A stretch of DNA of 64,000 nucleotides from assembly GCA_028714875.1 (NCBI GenBank), contig JAQTLN010000004.1, positions 62,001 to 126,000 of the forward strand, read 5' to 3'. This stretch comes from Gallionellaceae bacterium (GTDB lineage: Bacteria; Pseudomonadota; Gammaproteobacteria; Burkholderiales; Thiobacillaceae). The translations under genes were made by a program, and so were the position numbers. Each line of letters opens with the position of its first letter. The first letter of the stretch is position 1. The notes under the pieces were generated by a model. The model saw only the letters and a list, made by a program, of their open reading frames with translations, searched no databases and was not told where the DNA came from. This document shows, piece by piece, positions 55,022 to 63,781 of the stretch.

Positions 55022-55468
55022 TCAGGGTTTGACGTAGATGTAGCCGCGCTTGACCAGCTCGCCGATGCGCACGATGCCGCCGGGCACGACCTTGGCGACG
55101 GGGTTCAGCTTGGGTTCTTCACCGAGCTGCTTGGTCATGCCCTTCAGGGTGTTGCCGCAGGCGGTGAAGCGCACCCCGCTCTGGGACAGGGCGTCCAGGC
55201 GTTGGGCATTGACGTTGTTGGCGAACATCAGGCGCAGGCCGGGGCCATAGGCCACGATCTCGACCTCCACCGCGCCCGGCGGATACGCCTCCAGGAGGTT
55301 CGCGGCGTTGTTCAGGATCAGTTCCTGCTTGGAAGGGTCCATGTCGCTGATGTGCAGGACGTACTTGTAGTCCGCCATGCTTAGATCAGCCGCGAGAACG
55401 GCGGCGGGGCTGGTGATGAACAGCAGGGAGGCGAAGGCCAGGGCCAGGGTGCGAAGCGAGCGAAACAT
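55022..55468 (-). CDS. Secreted DsrE-family protein
   Basis: The 148-residue protein has a signal peptide to about residue 27, then a DsrE/DsrF-like fold (YKYVLHISDMDPSKQELILNNAANLLEAYP, VEVEIVAYGPGLRLM, GVRFTACGNTLKGM with C104, GIVRIGELVKRGYIYVKP). The single Cys is at the position used for sulfur binding in DsrE-like proteins. It is between the porin and the second dsrE gene; the C-terminal YVKP end is shared with that protein and with the anti-sigma factor at 56867. Confidence 0.85.
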   Translation of the reverse strand: MFRSLRTLALAFASLLFITSPAAVLAADLSMADYKYVLHISDMDPSKQELILNNAANLLEAYPPGAVEVEIVAYGPGLRLMFANNVNAQRLDALSQSGVRFTACGNTLKGMTKQLGEEPKLNPVAKVVPGGIVRIGELVKRGYIYVKP

Positions 55469-55620
55469 CGGGAATCTCCAGCGGGTTGTAAATCGTGAAA
55501 TTGCGTTGTTTCCCGGTGCTCAGGGCGTGCGGCGGGCAAGCCGATGCCCTGACGGCTATCGTCAAAAAAATGAACATCGGGGGAGGCGGGCGACGAGGGG
55601 AAGGACTTCCCTATCGTCTT

Positions 55621-55652
55621 GATCAACCTCCGGTCAGGGCCGGAGGTTGATC
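55621..55652 (-). other. Perfect 13-bp hairpin after the second dsrE gene
   Basis: GATCAACCTCCGG and CCGGAGGTTGATC are perfect inverse arms around the six-base loop TCAGGG. No U-run follows on either strand, so it is more likely an mRNA 3'-end stabiliser or Rho-linked stop than an intrinsic terminator. It lies 34 bases past the stop of the 55686 gene. Confidence 0.7.
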
Positions 55653-55685
55653 GGAGGCGGAACTGTCTGAGGCTTGTGAGCTAGC

Positions 55686-56165
55686 TCAGGGTTTCAGGTA
55701 GACGTAGCCTTCTCTGGCCTGGAGCTTGCCGATTTCGGCGACGCCGGAGGGCACCACCTGGGCTTCCAGGATGACCGCGCTGTCGTCCAGCTTGCGGCCC
55801 TTGAGCGTGTTGCGGCAGACGTCGAAAGTAACGCCGCGGTTCTTTAGGCCCGCCACCTGGGGTTCATACAAGCCCTTGTCGTCCTTGGCCTCGTTGAGCA
55901 GGAAGTCGATGCCCTTGCCGTGGGTAACCACCACGATCTGCACGCCGGGACTGGCATCCAGATGGTTTTCGATATTGCGCAGGGCGACACGGGCGACGCT
56001 GGCATCGTTGATGTGGTAGACCACTTTTTCCTGGACTGGGGCTTCTTCCACGACCGGCATGGCCGGCATCTTGTGTGAGGCGGCGGTGGCCGGGACGCAG
56101 AATCCGGCGCTTGCGGCGGCCAGGGCGAGGCTGAATAACGTGGCGCGTATCGATGAGTGCTGCAT
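55686..56165 (-). CDS. Secreted DsrE-family protein, divergent from the ECF sigma gene
   Basis: The 159-residue protein has a signal peptide to about residue 29, a short linker and a DsrE-like domain (EKVVYHINDASVARVALRNIENHLDASPGVQIVVVTHGKGIDFLL, GVTFDVCRNTLKG with C117, GVAEIGKLQAREGYVYLKP). It is divergent from the sigma factor and preceded by a promoter with the same sequence elements, so it is the likely main target of that sigma. Function in periplasmic sulfur handling is inference. Confidence 0.83.
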   Translation of the reverse strand: MQHSSIRATLFSLALAAASAGFCVPATAASHKMPAMPVVEEAPVQEKVVYHINDASVARVALRNIENHLDASPGVQIVVVTHGKGIDFLLNEAKDDKGLYEPQVAGLKNRGVTFDVCRNTLKGRKLDDSAVILEAQVVPSGVAEIGKLQAREGYVYLKP

Positions 56166-56217
56166 GGTCTTCTCCAGAGTGGGTTATGTGCGGGGTGTTG
56201 CCAAACACCTTGCGAAT

Positions 56218-56245
56218 AAGACGGGGCGATTTGCCAACTTATTCC
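56218..56245 (-). promoter_or_regulatory. ECF-type promoter for the dsrE gene
   Basis: On the minus strand GGAATAA, a 15-base spacer and CGTCTT. It lies about 52 bases before the dsrE start at 56165. The same -35, spacer length and -10 occur on the plus strand at 56269-56296. Confidence 0.7.
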
Positions 56246-56268
56246 ACGATTTCTTTTTTTCTTTGCAT

Positions 56269-56296
56269 GGAATAAACCGGGCGCCGGCCCCGTCTT
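56269..56296 (+). promoter_or_regulatory. ECF-type promoter for the sigma/anti-sigma operon
   Basis: GGAATAA, a 15-base spacer and CGTCTT, identical in elements and spacing to the divergent promoter at 56218-56245. It lies 28 bases before the sigma start, implying autoregulation. Confidence 0.7.
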
Positions 56297-56324
56297 CATA
56301 TCAAAGGCTCAACCGGAGTAGCCC

Positions 56325-56870
56325 TTGTTGCCATTCGTGTTCGATTTCGCCGCACGCCGCCGCCTGGAAGGCATGCGGCCACGCCTGTACCGGCTGGCCT
56401 ATGCCTGGTGTCACGACGCGCACCTGGCCGACGACCTGGCGCAGGACGCGCTGGCCAAGGCGCTCACCCGCATGGCGCAGTTGCGCGAGGCTCAGGCCAT
56501 GGAAGGCTGGCTGTTTTCCATACTCAATAACTGTTGGCGCGATCATCTGCGTGGGAGCCGCGAGTTCGAGGACATCGCCGAGATGGACGAGCTGATTTTC
56601 TCCAGCGAGCCCGGCCCCGAGCAGTTGCTGTCCCGGCGCCAGACGCGCGATCGGGTGCGTCGCGCCATCGCCTGCCTGCCGCTGGGGCAGCGCCAGGTGC
56701 TGTCGCTGGTGGACATCGAGGAATGCGCCTATGCGCAGGTGGCCGGCATTCTGGATATTCCGGTGGGCACGGTGATGAGCCGCCTCTCTCGAGCGCGTCT
56801 GGCATTGCGGGCAATACTGGAGAACGAGGACAAACGCGTCACAAAGACGCAACTCAGGAGGGTGAAATGA
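56325..56870 (+). CDS. ECF-type RNA polymerase sigma factor
   Basis: The 181-residue protein has sigma region 2 (RLYRLAYAWCHDAHLADDLAQDALAKALTRM, then WLFSILNNCWRDHLR) and region 4 (LPLGQRQVLSLVDIEECAYAQVAGILDIPVGTVMSRLSRARLALR), with no regions 1 or 3, as in extracytoplasmic-function sigma factors. It starts at TTG (56325 or the next codon) with CGGAG upstream. Its stop overlaps the anti-sigma start as ATGA. Confidence 0.9.
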   Translation: MLPFVFDFAARRRLEGMRPRLYRLAYAWCHDAHLADDLAQDALAKALTRMAQLREAQAMEGWLFSILNNCWRDHLRGSREFEDIAEMDELIFSSEPGPEQLLSRRQTRDRVRRAIACLPLGQRQVLSLVDIEECAYAQVAGILDIPVGTVMSRLSRARLALRAILENEDKRVTKTQLRRVK

Positions 56871-57598
56871 ACGAAGTTAAAAACGAACCGGTTTCGCGCG
56901 AGTTCATCAACGCTTATCTGGATGGCGAACTGACCCTTGAGGAGCGCGAACACCTGCTGGATCGAATGGCGGGCGATGACAGCCTGCGCGCCGAAGTCTG
57001 TGCCCAGCGCACGCTCAAGGAGCAGGTGCGCGCCGCCTATGACGACCTGCCCCACCCCAACGCCGGCGTCCGGCACCGCTACGTCAACACGGCCTGGCGC
57101 CAGGCGCTGGCGGCGGGGGTCTTGCTGGTTCTGGGCTTGAGCGGCGGCTGGCTGGCCCACGATCGCGTCGATCAGCCGCCGGTGGTCGATCGGCTGGCGG
57201 GGCTGCCCGCCGGTTATCAGCCGGTGACCCTGAGTGGTCGGGTGGATACGCAACGCGTGGTCCTGCATCTCGACAGCAGCGACCCGGATCACCTTTCCGC
57301 CTCACTGGATGTGGCGGAGCGCCTTGCGCAATCACGCGGCCAGGGGCAAGTGGAGCTGGTGGTCAACAGCATGGGCCTGGACCTGCTGCGCCAGGATCGC
57401 AGCCCCGAGCGGGCGCGCATCGAGCGCCTGGCGGCAAGTTATCCCAACCTCGTTTTCGTGGCCTGTGGCCAGACCGTCGCGCGCCTGCTGCGTGAAGGGC
57501 AGCATGTGGTGCTGCTGCCGGAGGCGCGCATGGCCTCGTCCGCCATCAACGAGATCATGTCGCGCATGCGTCAGGGTTGGGTGTACGTGAAGATGTAA
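56867..57598 (+). CDS. Membrane anti-sigma factor with C-terminal DsrE-like periplasmic domain
   Basis: The 243-residue protein has an N-terminal anti-sigma segment (about 1-60: SREFINAYLDGELTLEEREHLLDRMAGDDSLRAEV), a single membrane helix (about 79-97) and a periplasmic domain (about 120-243) with the DsrE pattern: VVLHLDSSDPDHLSASLDVAERL, VELVVNSMGLDLL, LVFVACGQTVARLL with C200, and INEIMSRMRQGWVYVKM. These elements line up with the two secreted DsrE proteins nearby. I know of no described anti-sigma factor with this sensor. It would hold the sigma factor at the membrane until the DsrE-like domain meets a sulfur or redox signal, which is inference. Confidence 0.82.
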   Translation: MNEVKNEPVSREFINAYLDGELTLEEREHLLDRMAGDDSLRAEVCAQRTLKEQVRAAYDDLPHPNAGVRHRYVNTAWRQALAAGVLLVLGLSGGWLAHDRVDQPPVVDRLAGLPAGYQPVTLSGRVDTQRVVLHLDSSDPDHLSASLDVAERLAQSRGQGQVELVVNSMGLDLLRQDRSPERARIERLAASYPNLVFVACGQTVARLLREGQHVVLLPEARMASSAINEIMSRMRQGWVYVKM

Positions 57599-57653
57599 GC
57601 GTTTTGTGCGCTAATGCCGCTACCCGAGCACGTATTCACGAGAGGAAAACGGC

Positions 57654-58571
57654 ATGTATGAGATAGGGCTTTACGGACTGGGCCGCATGGGCGGCAACAT
57701 GGCGCGGCGTTTGAGCCGAGGCGGCGTGCGGGTATTGGCCCACAACCGCAACTTCGCGGTAGCCGAAACGCTGGCGGCGGAAGAAGGCAATGTGCAAGCC
57801 TGTCGCGGCCTGGAAGACATGGTGGCCGGCCTGGCCGCGCCGCGTATCGTCTGGTTGATGCTGCCGGCGGGCGAAGCCACCGAGGCGGCGATACACGAAC
57901 TCGCGCCGTTGCTGGAGCCGGGCGATCTGCTGGTGGATGGCGCCAACGGCTACTATCACGACGCGCAAGGTCGCGCCGAACACCTGCATGGGCTGGGCCT
58001 GCGCTTCGTCGATGTCGGCGTTTCCGGCGGTGTCTGGGGCCTCGCCAACGGCTATTGCCTGATGGCGGGCGGCGGTGACGACGACCTCGCGCGCCTGACT
58101 CCCTTCCTGCAAGCACTGGCGCCGACCCCGGACAGCGGCTGGCTGCACGCCGGGCCGGTGGGGGCCGGCCACTTCACCAAGATGGTCCACAACGGCATCG
58201 AATACGGAATGATGCAGGCGCTGGCCGAAGGCTTCGCGCTGATGCGGGCGAAAAGCGAATTCGACCTCGACATCGCCGCCGTCGCCGAACTCTGGCGCCA
58301 CAGCTCCGTGGTGCGCTCCTGGCTGCTTGATCTGTCCGCCGATTTCCTGAAAACCGATCAGACGCTCGATGGCATCGCCCCCCTGGTCGCCGACTCCGGC
58401 GAAGGCCGCTGGACCGCGCTGGAATCCATCAACCTGGGCGTGCCTACACCGGTCATGACCCTGGCCCTGATGAGCCGCTTCGCCAGCCAGGGCAAGGGCG
58501 ACTTCGCCAACCAGATGCTGGCGATGATGCGCAAGGGCTTCGGCGGTCATGCGGTGAAGAGCGACGCCTGA
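57654..58571 (+). CDS. gnd: 6-phosphogluconate dehydrogenase, decarboxylating (short form)
   Basis: The 305-residue protein has the NAD(P) motif GLYGLGRMGGNMARRL, the DGANGYYHD and GVSGGVWGL blocks, and the catalytic lysine region GAGHFTKMVHNGIEYGMMQ. At about 300 residues it belongs to the short GndA/YqeC type, often NAD-dependent. It oxidises 6-phosphogluconate to ribulose 5-phosphate and CO2 and precedes zwf. Confidence 0.92.
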   Translation: MYEIGLYGLGRMGGNMARRLSRGGVRVLAHNRNFAVAETLAAEEGNVQACRGLEDMVAGLAAPRIVWLMLPAGEATEAAIHELAPLLEPGDLLVDGANGYYHDAQGRAEHLHGLGLRFVDVGVSGGVWGLANGYCLMAGGGDDDLARLTPFLQALAPTPDSGWLHAGPVGAGHFTKMVHNGIEYGMMQALAEGFALMRAKSEFDLDIAAVAELWRHSSVVRSWLLDLSADFLKTDQTLDGIAPLVADSGEGRWTALESINLGVPTPVMTLALMSRFASQGKGDFANQMLAMMRKGFGGHAVKSDA

Positions 58572-58579
58572 TTCAGTTG

Positions 58580-58671
58580 CGTAGGTCAGGTTGCCGAAGG
58601 CTACCTGACGTTCGTTCCCCCATTTTGGGTGTGGCCCGCCAGGTAGCGATAAAGCCGCAACCTGGCCTACG
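58580..58671. repeat. Long inverted repeat, family D, between gnd and zwf
   Basis: CGTAGGTCAGGTTGC and GCTACCTGACG on the left have inverted counterparts CCAGGTAGC and GCAACCTGGCCTAC on the right. It matches the copy at 15527-15630. Confidence 0.85.
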
Positions 58672-58703
58672 ATTTTCCCTCCGCCGTCTTCCGAAGGATT
58701 CCC

Positions 58704-60181
<1,478 letters not shown>

Positions 60182-60185
<4 letters not shown>

Positions 60186-61042
60186 GCGGCCACCAGCAGA
60201 AGGCGGGTGATCGTGATGCGGGCATGTGCCGTGCCTCCCCCCTTTCCCAAAGGGGGGCCGGGGGAGATTTCTCCAACGCGCGCAGCCCAGTGACTCTCGA
60301 AAATACGCCCCTCCCCATCCTCTACCGTGACGACTGCCTGATCGCCGTCCACAAGCCCACCGGCTTGCTGGTGCATCGCAGCAACCTGGACCGCCACGAA
60401 ACCCGCTTCGCCCTGCAAATCCTGCGCGACCAGATCGGCCGCATGGTGTGGCCGGTGCATCGGCTCGACAAGGGCACGTCCGGGGTGTTGCTGTTCGCCC
60501 TGGAGCGCGACGTCGGGCGGGTCTTGAGCGGCCAGTTCGAGCGGGGAGAGGTCGAGAAAACCTACCTCGCCGTGGTGCGTGGCCATCCACCGGAAGCGGG
60601 CGAGATCGACCACCCCCTGGCGCGCATGGCCGATGAGCACGCCGGCATCAGCGCCGGCCAGCCGGCACAGGCCGCCGTGACCCGTTACCGGCGCCTCGCC
60701 ACGGTGGAATTGCCCTATCAGGTGGATCGCTACCCTAGCAGCCGTTATGCCTTGCTGGAGCTGAAACCCCTCACGGGCCGCTGGCACCAACTACGGCGCC
60801 ACCTGAAACACCTTTCCCACCCCATCATCGGCGACGCCACCCACGGCAAGGGGCGCCACAACCGGCTGTTCCAGGAGTTGTTCGACAGCCGGCGACTGTT
60901 ACTGGCCGCGACCGAAATGCGCCTGAATCATCCGATCAGCGGCGAGCCGCTGCACCTGGCGGCACCGCCGGCCGACGATTTCATGGCCGTGTTGGAACGG
61001 CTAGGTTGGGGTGCCGGGTGTCTTGGCGGCGGGTTCATATAG
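60182..61042 (+). CDS. truC: tRNA pseudouridine(65) synthase, TruC-like (RluA family)
   Basis: The core ILYRDDCLIAVHKPTGLLVHRSNLD ... VWPVHRLDKGTSGVLLFAL, with the catalytic Asp in HRLDKGTSG, and LKPLTGRWHQLRRHLKHLSHPIIGD match TruC. A GTG at 60182 overlaps the zwf stop (GTGA) and gives 286 residues, but residues about 18-32 (SPLSQRGAGGDFS) come from an inserted family A repeat. A start at GTG 60291 just before LENTPLPILYRDD would skip it, though no good Shine-Dalgarno is seen there. The true start is open. Confidence 0.85.
60234..60277. repeat. Family A palindrome at the 5' end of truC
   Basis: CCCCCCTTTCCCAAAGGGGGG followed by CCGGGGGAGATTT is the half-element seen elsewhere. It lies in the first part of the truC frame and could change which start codon is used. 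Confidence 0.8.
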
Positions 61043-61378
61043 CGCCGGTTTTTTCAACGGCGCGCATATACGAGAAATCACCGGAATCCGGTGGTGAGTC
61101 GGGTTCGATGATCGGCCGGGTCTTTCCTGTGCGTAGAGGCGAACGGCAATGAGTGGGGGGCGACTTACGACCCTCATGAGACGCTCAGGCTGAGCCCATC
61201 ATGCGACTTATTTCTGACCATGGCAGTTACTGACAAGGCCCCTGCCCTAGTCGAGAGGATCAGATTTGCGTGCAGTGCTCTGGGTCCGAGGTTCTGGCGG
61301 GACGAAGTCGACGAAAGGGGGAACAACTCACTGGATATACTGACTTTCCCGCACGGAGGGGGCGAGGCAACTGGTGTG
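61043..61378. other. 336-base gap without recognisable gene
   Basis: The first 25 bases hold a degenerate family C hairpin (GCGCCG ... CGGCGC). The rest shows no conserved coding sequence, promoter pair or RNA. A plus-strand frame from 61220 runs into the antisense of the TlpA gene and has no recognisable protein motif, so it was not called. Confidence 0.6.
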
Positions 61379-61912
61379 TCAGTTCCTCGGAGTCTGTGCC
61401 AGCAATGCTGCGATCATGGCTGGGTTATCAAACTCGCGCCCGCCTATGGCACGGAAAATCACGCGGCCTTGCTGATCGATGACGAAGGTAGTGGGCAGGC
61501 CCTTGACCTTCCAGCGCTGCATGGCCCGCGAGTCGCGATCCAGCAGTAACGGAAACGTGGGCGCTGGTTCCAGTTGGCCGGTGAAGGCGAATACGGTGTC
61601 GGCGTCTTCGCCCACGTCCACCGCCAGCATTGCCAGGCCGCGCGACTGGAGCTGCTGCTTGAGGCGTTCCAGCGAGGGCATCTCGCGGCGGCAGGGCGGA
61701 CACCAGGTCGCCCAGAAATTGACCACCACGACCTTGCCCTTGAGATCGGCCAGGTCGTGCATCTTGCCGTCCATGTCAGCCAGGATCAGCGCCGGCGCGG
61801 GCTGGGGTTCGGCGATGGGGGTCAGGCCATGAGTCAATGGCGGCAAGTCGGCGGCCACGCTGGAGAAGCCTGCCATGCAGTAAAGCAGCAGTGCGGACAG
61901 GCCGTGTTTCAT
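61379..61912 (-). CDS. TlpA-like thiol-disulfide oxidoreductase, periplasmic
   Basis: From MKHGLSALLLYCMAGFSSVAA the product has 177 residues, with a signal peptide and a TlpA/ResA-type thioredoxin fold: VVVNFWATWCPPCRREMPSLERL with active site WCPPC and cis-Pro in VKGLPTTFVID. It reduces disulfides or heme-binding cysteines outside the membrane, for example in cytochrome c maturation. An alternative start at 61939 would overlap the upstream gene. Confidence 0.88.
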   Translation of the reverse strand: MKHGLSALLLYCMAGFSSVAADLPPLTHGLTPIAEPQPAPALILADMDGKMHDLADLKGKVVVVNFWATWCPPCRREMPSLERLKQQLQSRGLAMLAVDVGEDADTVFAFTGQLEPAPTFPLLLDRDSRAMQRWKVKGLPTTFVIDQQGRVIFRAIGGREFDNPAMIAALLAQTPRN

Positions 61913-61919
61913 TCCGGTT

Positions 61920-62489
61920 TCAACGCGCGCAAACGACATTTTCCAGCTTTCCTTCAAAGGTTTTTCCCGCCACCGTCCAGCGGGCGGTCAGGTCGAAACG
62001 GCTGCCGGGCGCCAGGCCGGTGGCCAGCATGCCCTGGTTCCACTCACCGACGGCGTACTCCTGTTCAGGCGGAAACTGCGCCCAGCGGAAGGCGATCTGT
62101 GCCGCTTCCGCCAGGCCCAGCGCCCGCCATCGCATCATCCAGTCCTCGACGGCGTTGGGCGGCCGTTCCTGGCCCGCGTTTTGCACGCTCCAGTTGGTCA
62201 GGCGAAAGCTCAGTTCACCGGGCGCGGCATCGTTGCGCAACACGGTCATGTACACGCAGGCGGTGGCATAGGGTTCCACCGCCTCCGCCGGGAAACCGCG
62301 ATTGAGATAAAACGCCCGCGCCTGGTTCGGCAGGATCTGGGTGAGCGAGAGGGTGACGCCGTGGGCACGGGTTTCCCAGGTGACCGCGCCGGTATCGGGA
62401 TCGCGCTTCTCGGTCTGTGCGGCGGTGGCCTGGAGGCCGGACAAGGTGGCGAGTGCCGCCACGCAGAGGGTAAACAATCTAGAAGTCAT
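61920..62489 (-). CDS. Secreted hypothetical protein upstream of the TlpA-like gene
   Basis: From MTSRLFTLCVAALATLSGLQ the product has 189 residues, with a signal peptide to about residue 24. The rest is a beta-rich domain with few cysteines (HGVTLSLTQILPNQARAFYLNRGFPAEAV, ACVYMTVLRNDAAPGELSFRLTNWSV, ARWTVAGKTFEGKLENVVCAR). No family is recognised. It is seven bases before the TlpA-like gene in the same operon, so the two probably act together in the periplasm, perhaps with the Cys pair as substrate. Confidence 0.75.
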   Translation of the reverse strand: MTSRLFTLCVAALATLSGLQATAAQTEKRDPDTGAVTWETRAHGVTLSLTQILPNQARAFYLNRGFPAEAVEPYATACVYMTVLRNDAAPGELSFRLTNWSVQNAGQERPPNAVEDWMMRWRALGLAEAAQIAFRWAQFPPEQEYAVGEWNQGMLATGLAPGSRFDLTARWTVAGKTFEGKLENVVCAR

Positions 62490-62682
62490 GAGCTGGCCTG
62501 AAAATGTTTCGGAATTATTGCCGTTTATCCGCCGCCGCGACGAGAAAACCACCCCAGCACAGGCTATTCGGTAGACAACGCTCGTAAGCGCGGAGGATGG
62601 GCGAGGCGCTGGGTAGGAGCAGCACGCCCACTTCCTACAGGCCGCAAAAATTGCGCCCACGTTCACAAAACACAAGCTACAC

Positions 62683-62698
62683 TCCAATACACGTTGGA
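62683..62698. promoter_or_regulatory. Inverted-repeat operator before the ArsR-rhodanese gene
   Basis: TCCAATACACGTTGGA is an inverted repeat with arms TCCAA/TTGGA 19 bases before the ATG at 62718. ArsR-family proteins bind such sites and repress their own operons. Confidence 0.55.
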
Positions 62699-62717
62699 AT
62701 GTTGGATTGAGTAAAAA

Positions 62718-63389
62718 ATGAGCCACACCGGTAGGCAAGTCAAAGACGTGCTCTATGCCCAGGTCGCCCGCATCGGCAAAGCCGTGTGCAGCCCCAAGCG
62801 CCTGGAGCTGATCGAGTTGTTGTGCCAGGGTGAGAAGCCGGTGGAGCGGCTGGCGGCGGAAGCGGAAATCTCGCTCAAGCTGGCTTCCGCACATTTGAAG
62901 GAGTTGCGCCTTGCGCATCTGGTGCAAGCGCGCAAGGAAGGCAAGAACGTCTATTACCGGCTGACCAGCGAGGCAGTGGCGGATTTCTGGGTGGCGATTC
63001 GTTCGCTGGCGGAAGACCGCTTGCTGGAACTGCGCGCGGCACTGGCCAAGCTGGCCGAACACGTTCATGAACTGACGCCCTTGAGCCGGGAGGAGTTGCT
63101 GGCCCAGGCCAAAAGCGGTGAGGTGATGGTGCTTGATGTGCGCCCAGCGGCCGAGTTCCAGGCCGGCCACCTGCCCTATGCGCAATCCATGCCATTGGAG
63201 GAATTGCGCAAACGGCTCGCCGACCTACCTCACGACAAGCCGGTGGTGGCCTATTGCCGGGGGCCGTTCTGCCTGATGGCGGCGGAAGCGGTGGCGTTGC
63301 TGCGGAAGGAAGGCTTCAGCGCCATTCGCTTGGAAGATGGCGTGGCCGAGTGGCGGGCCTATGGGTTACCGGTTGAGGTTGCCGATTGA
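62718..63389 (+). CDS. ArsR-family regulator fused to a rhodanese domain
   Basis: The 223-residue protein has an N-terminal winged helix (GKAVCSPKRLELIELLCQGEKPVERLAAEAEISLKLASAHLKELRLAHLVQARKEGKNVYYRL) and a C-terminal rhodanese domain with active-site loop CRGPFC in VVAYCRGPFCLMAAE. C24 and C36 in the DNA-binding half are candidates for persulfide sensing as in BigR/SqrR-type ArsR proteins. The downstream DsrE and metallo-beta-lactamase genes fit a reactive-sulfur response operon. Confidence 0.9.
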   Translation: MSHTGRQVKDVLYAQVARIGKAVCSPKRLELIELLCQGEKPVERLAAEAEISLKLASAHLKELRLAHLVQARKEGKNVYYRLTSEAVADFWVAIRSLAEDRLLELRAALAKLAEHVHELTPLSREELLAQAKSGEVMVLDVRPAAEFQAGHLPYAQSMPLEELRKRLADLPHDKPVVAYCRGPFCLMAAEAVALLRKEGFSAIRLEDGVAEWRAYGLPVEVAD

Positions 63390-63414
63390 AAACGTCGTTT
63401 CTTGGGAGAAATTC

Positions 63415-63768
63415 ATGAAAGCCCTGTTCATTCTCAATGGCGCGCCCTATGGCGAGGAGCGCACCTATAACGGTCTGCGCCTGGCCGGCGCGCTGGCGCG
63501 CAAGCCGGAAAACGAGGTGCGCGTGTTTTTGCTGGGCGATGCCGCGATTGCCGCCAAGAACGGCCAGCAGGTGCCGACCGGCTTCTACAACTTGCAGATC
63601 ATGATCAACAAGATTGTGCGTGCCGGCCCAGGAAGGTTGAGCGTGTGTGGCACCTGCATGGACGCGCGTGGCATGGCCGAGGCGGAACTGTTGCCGGGCA
63701 CCCATCGCGGCACCCTGGAAGAACTGGCCGACTGGACCGAGTGGGCCGAAAAGATTCTGGTTTTTTGA
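63415..63768 (+). CDS. Cytosolic DsrE-family protein
   Basis: The 117-residue protein has the DsrE fold (MKALFILNGAPYGEERTYNGLRLAGALARKPENEVRVFLLGDAAIAA) and a Cys pair CGTCMDARG near residue 80. It has no signal peptide, unlike the two DsrE proteins at 55-56 kb. Such proteins carry sulfur or persulfide. Between the ArsR-rhodanese regulator and the MBL-fold enzyme. Confidence 0.85.
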   Translation: MKALFILNGAPYGEERTYNGLRLAGALARKPENEVRVFLLGDAAIAAKNGQQVPTGFYNLQIMINKIVRAGPGRLSVCGTCMDARGMAEAELLPGTHRGTLEELADWTEWAEKILVF

Positions 63769-63781
63769 CGAGGAGACTCCC

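Noticed and set aside
55469-55620. ECF promoter of the GGAATAA-N15-CGTCTT type before the 55022 dsrE gene
   Set aside because: A GGAAAC stretch exists on the minus strand but no CGTCTT at the right distance, so control by the sigma factor there is not supported by the motif.
61220-61549. Plus-strand frame of 109 codons
   Set aside because: The second half is antisense to the TlpA-like gene and the first half has no recognisable motif or ribosome site.
62490-63185. Long N-terminal extension of the secreted protein upstream of TlpA
   Set aside because: It is antisense to the ArsR-rhodanese gene; the true start at 62489 is followed by a signal peptide.
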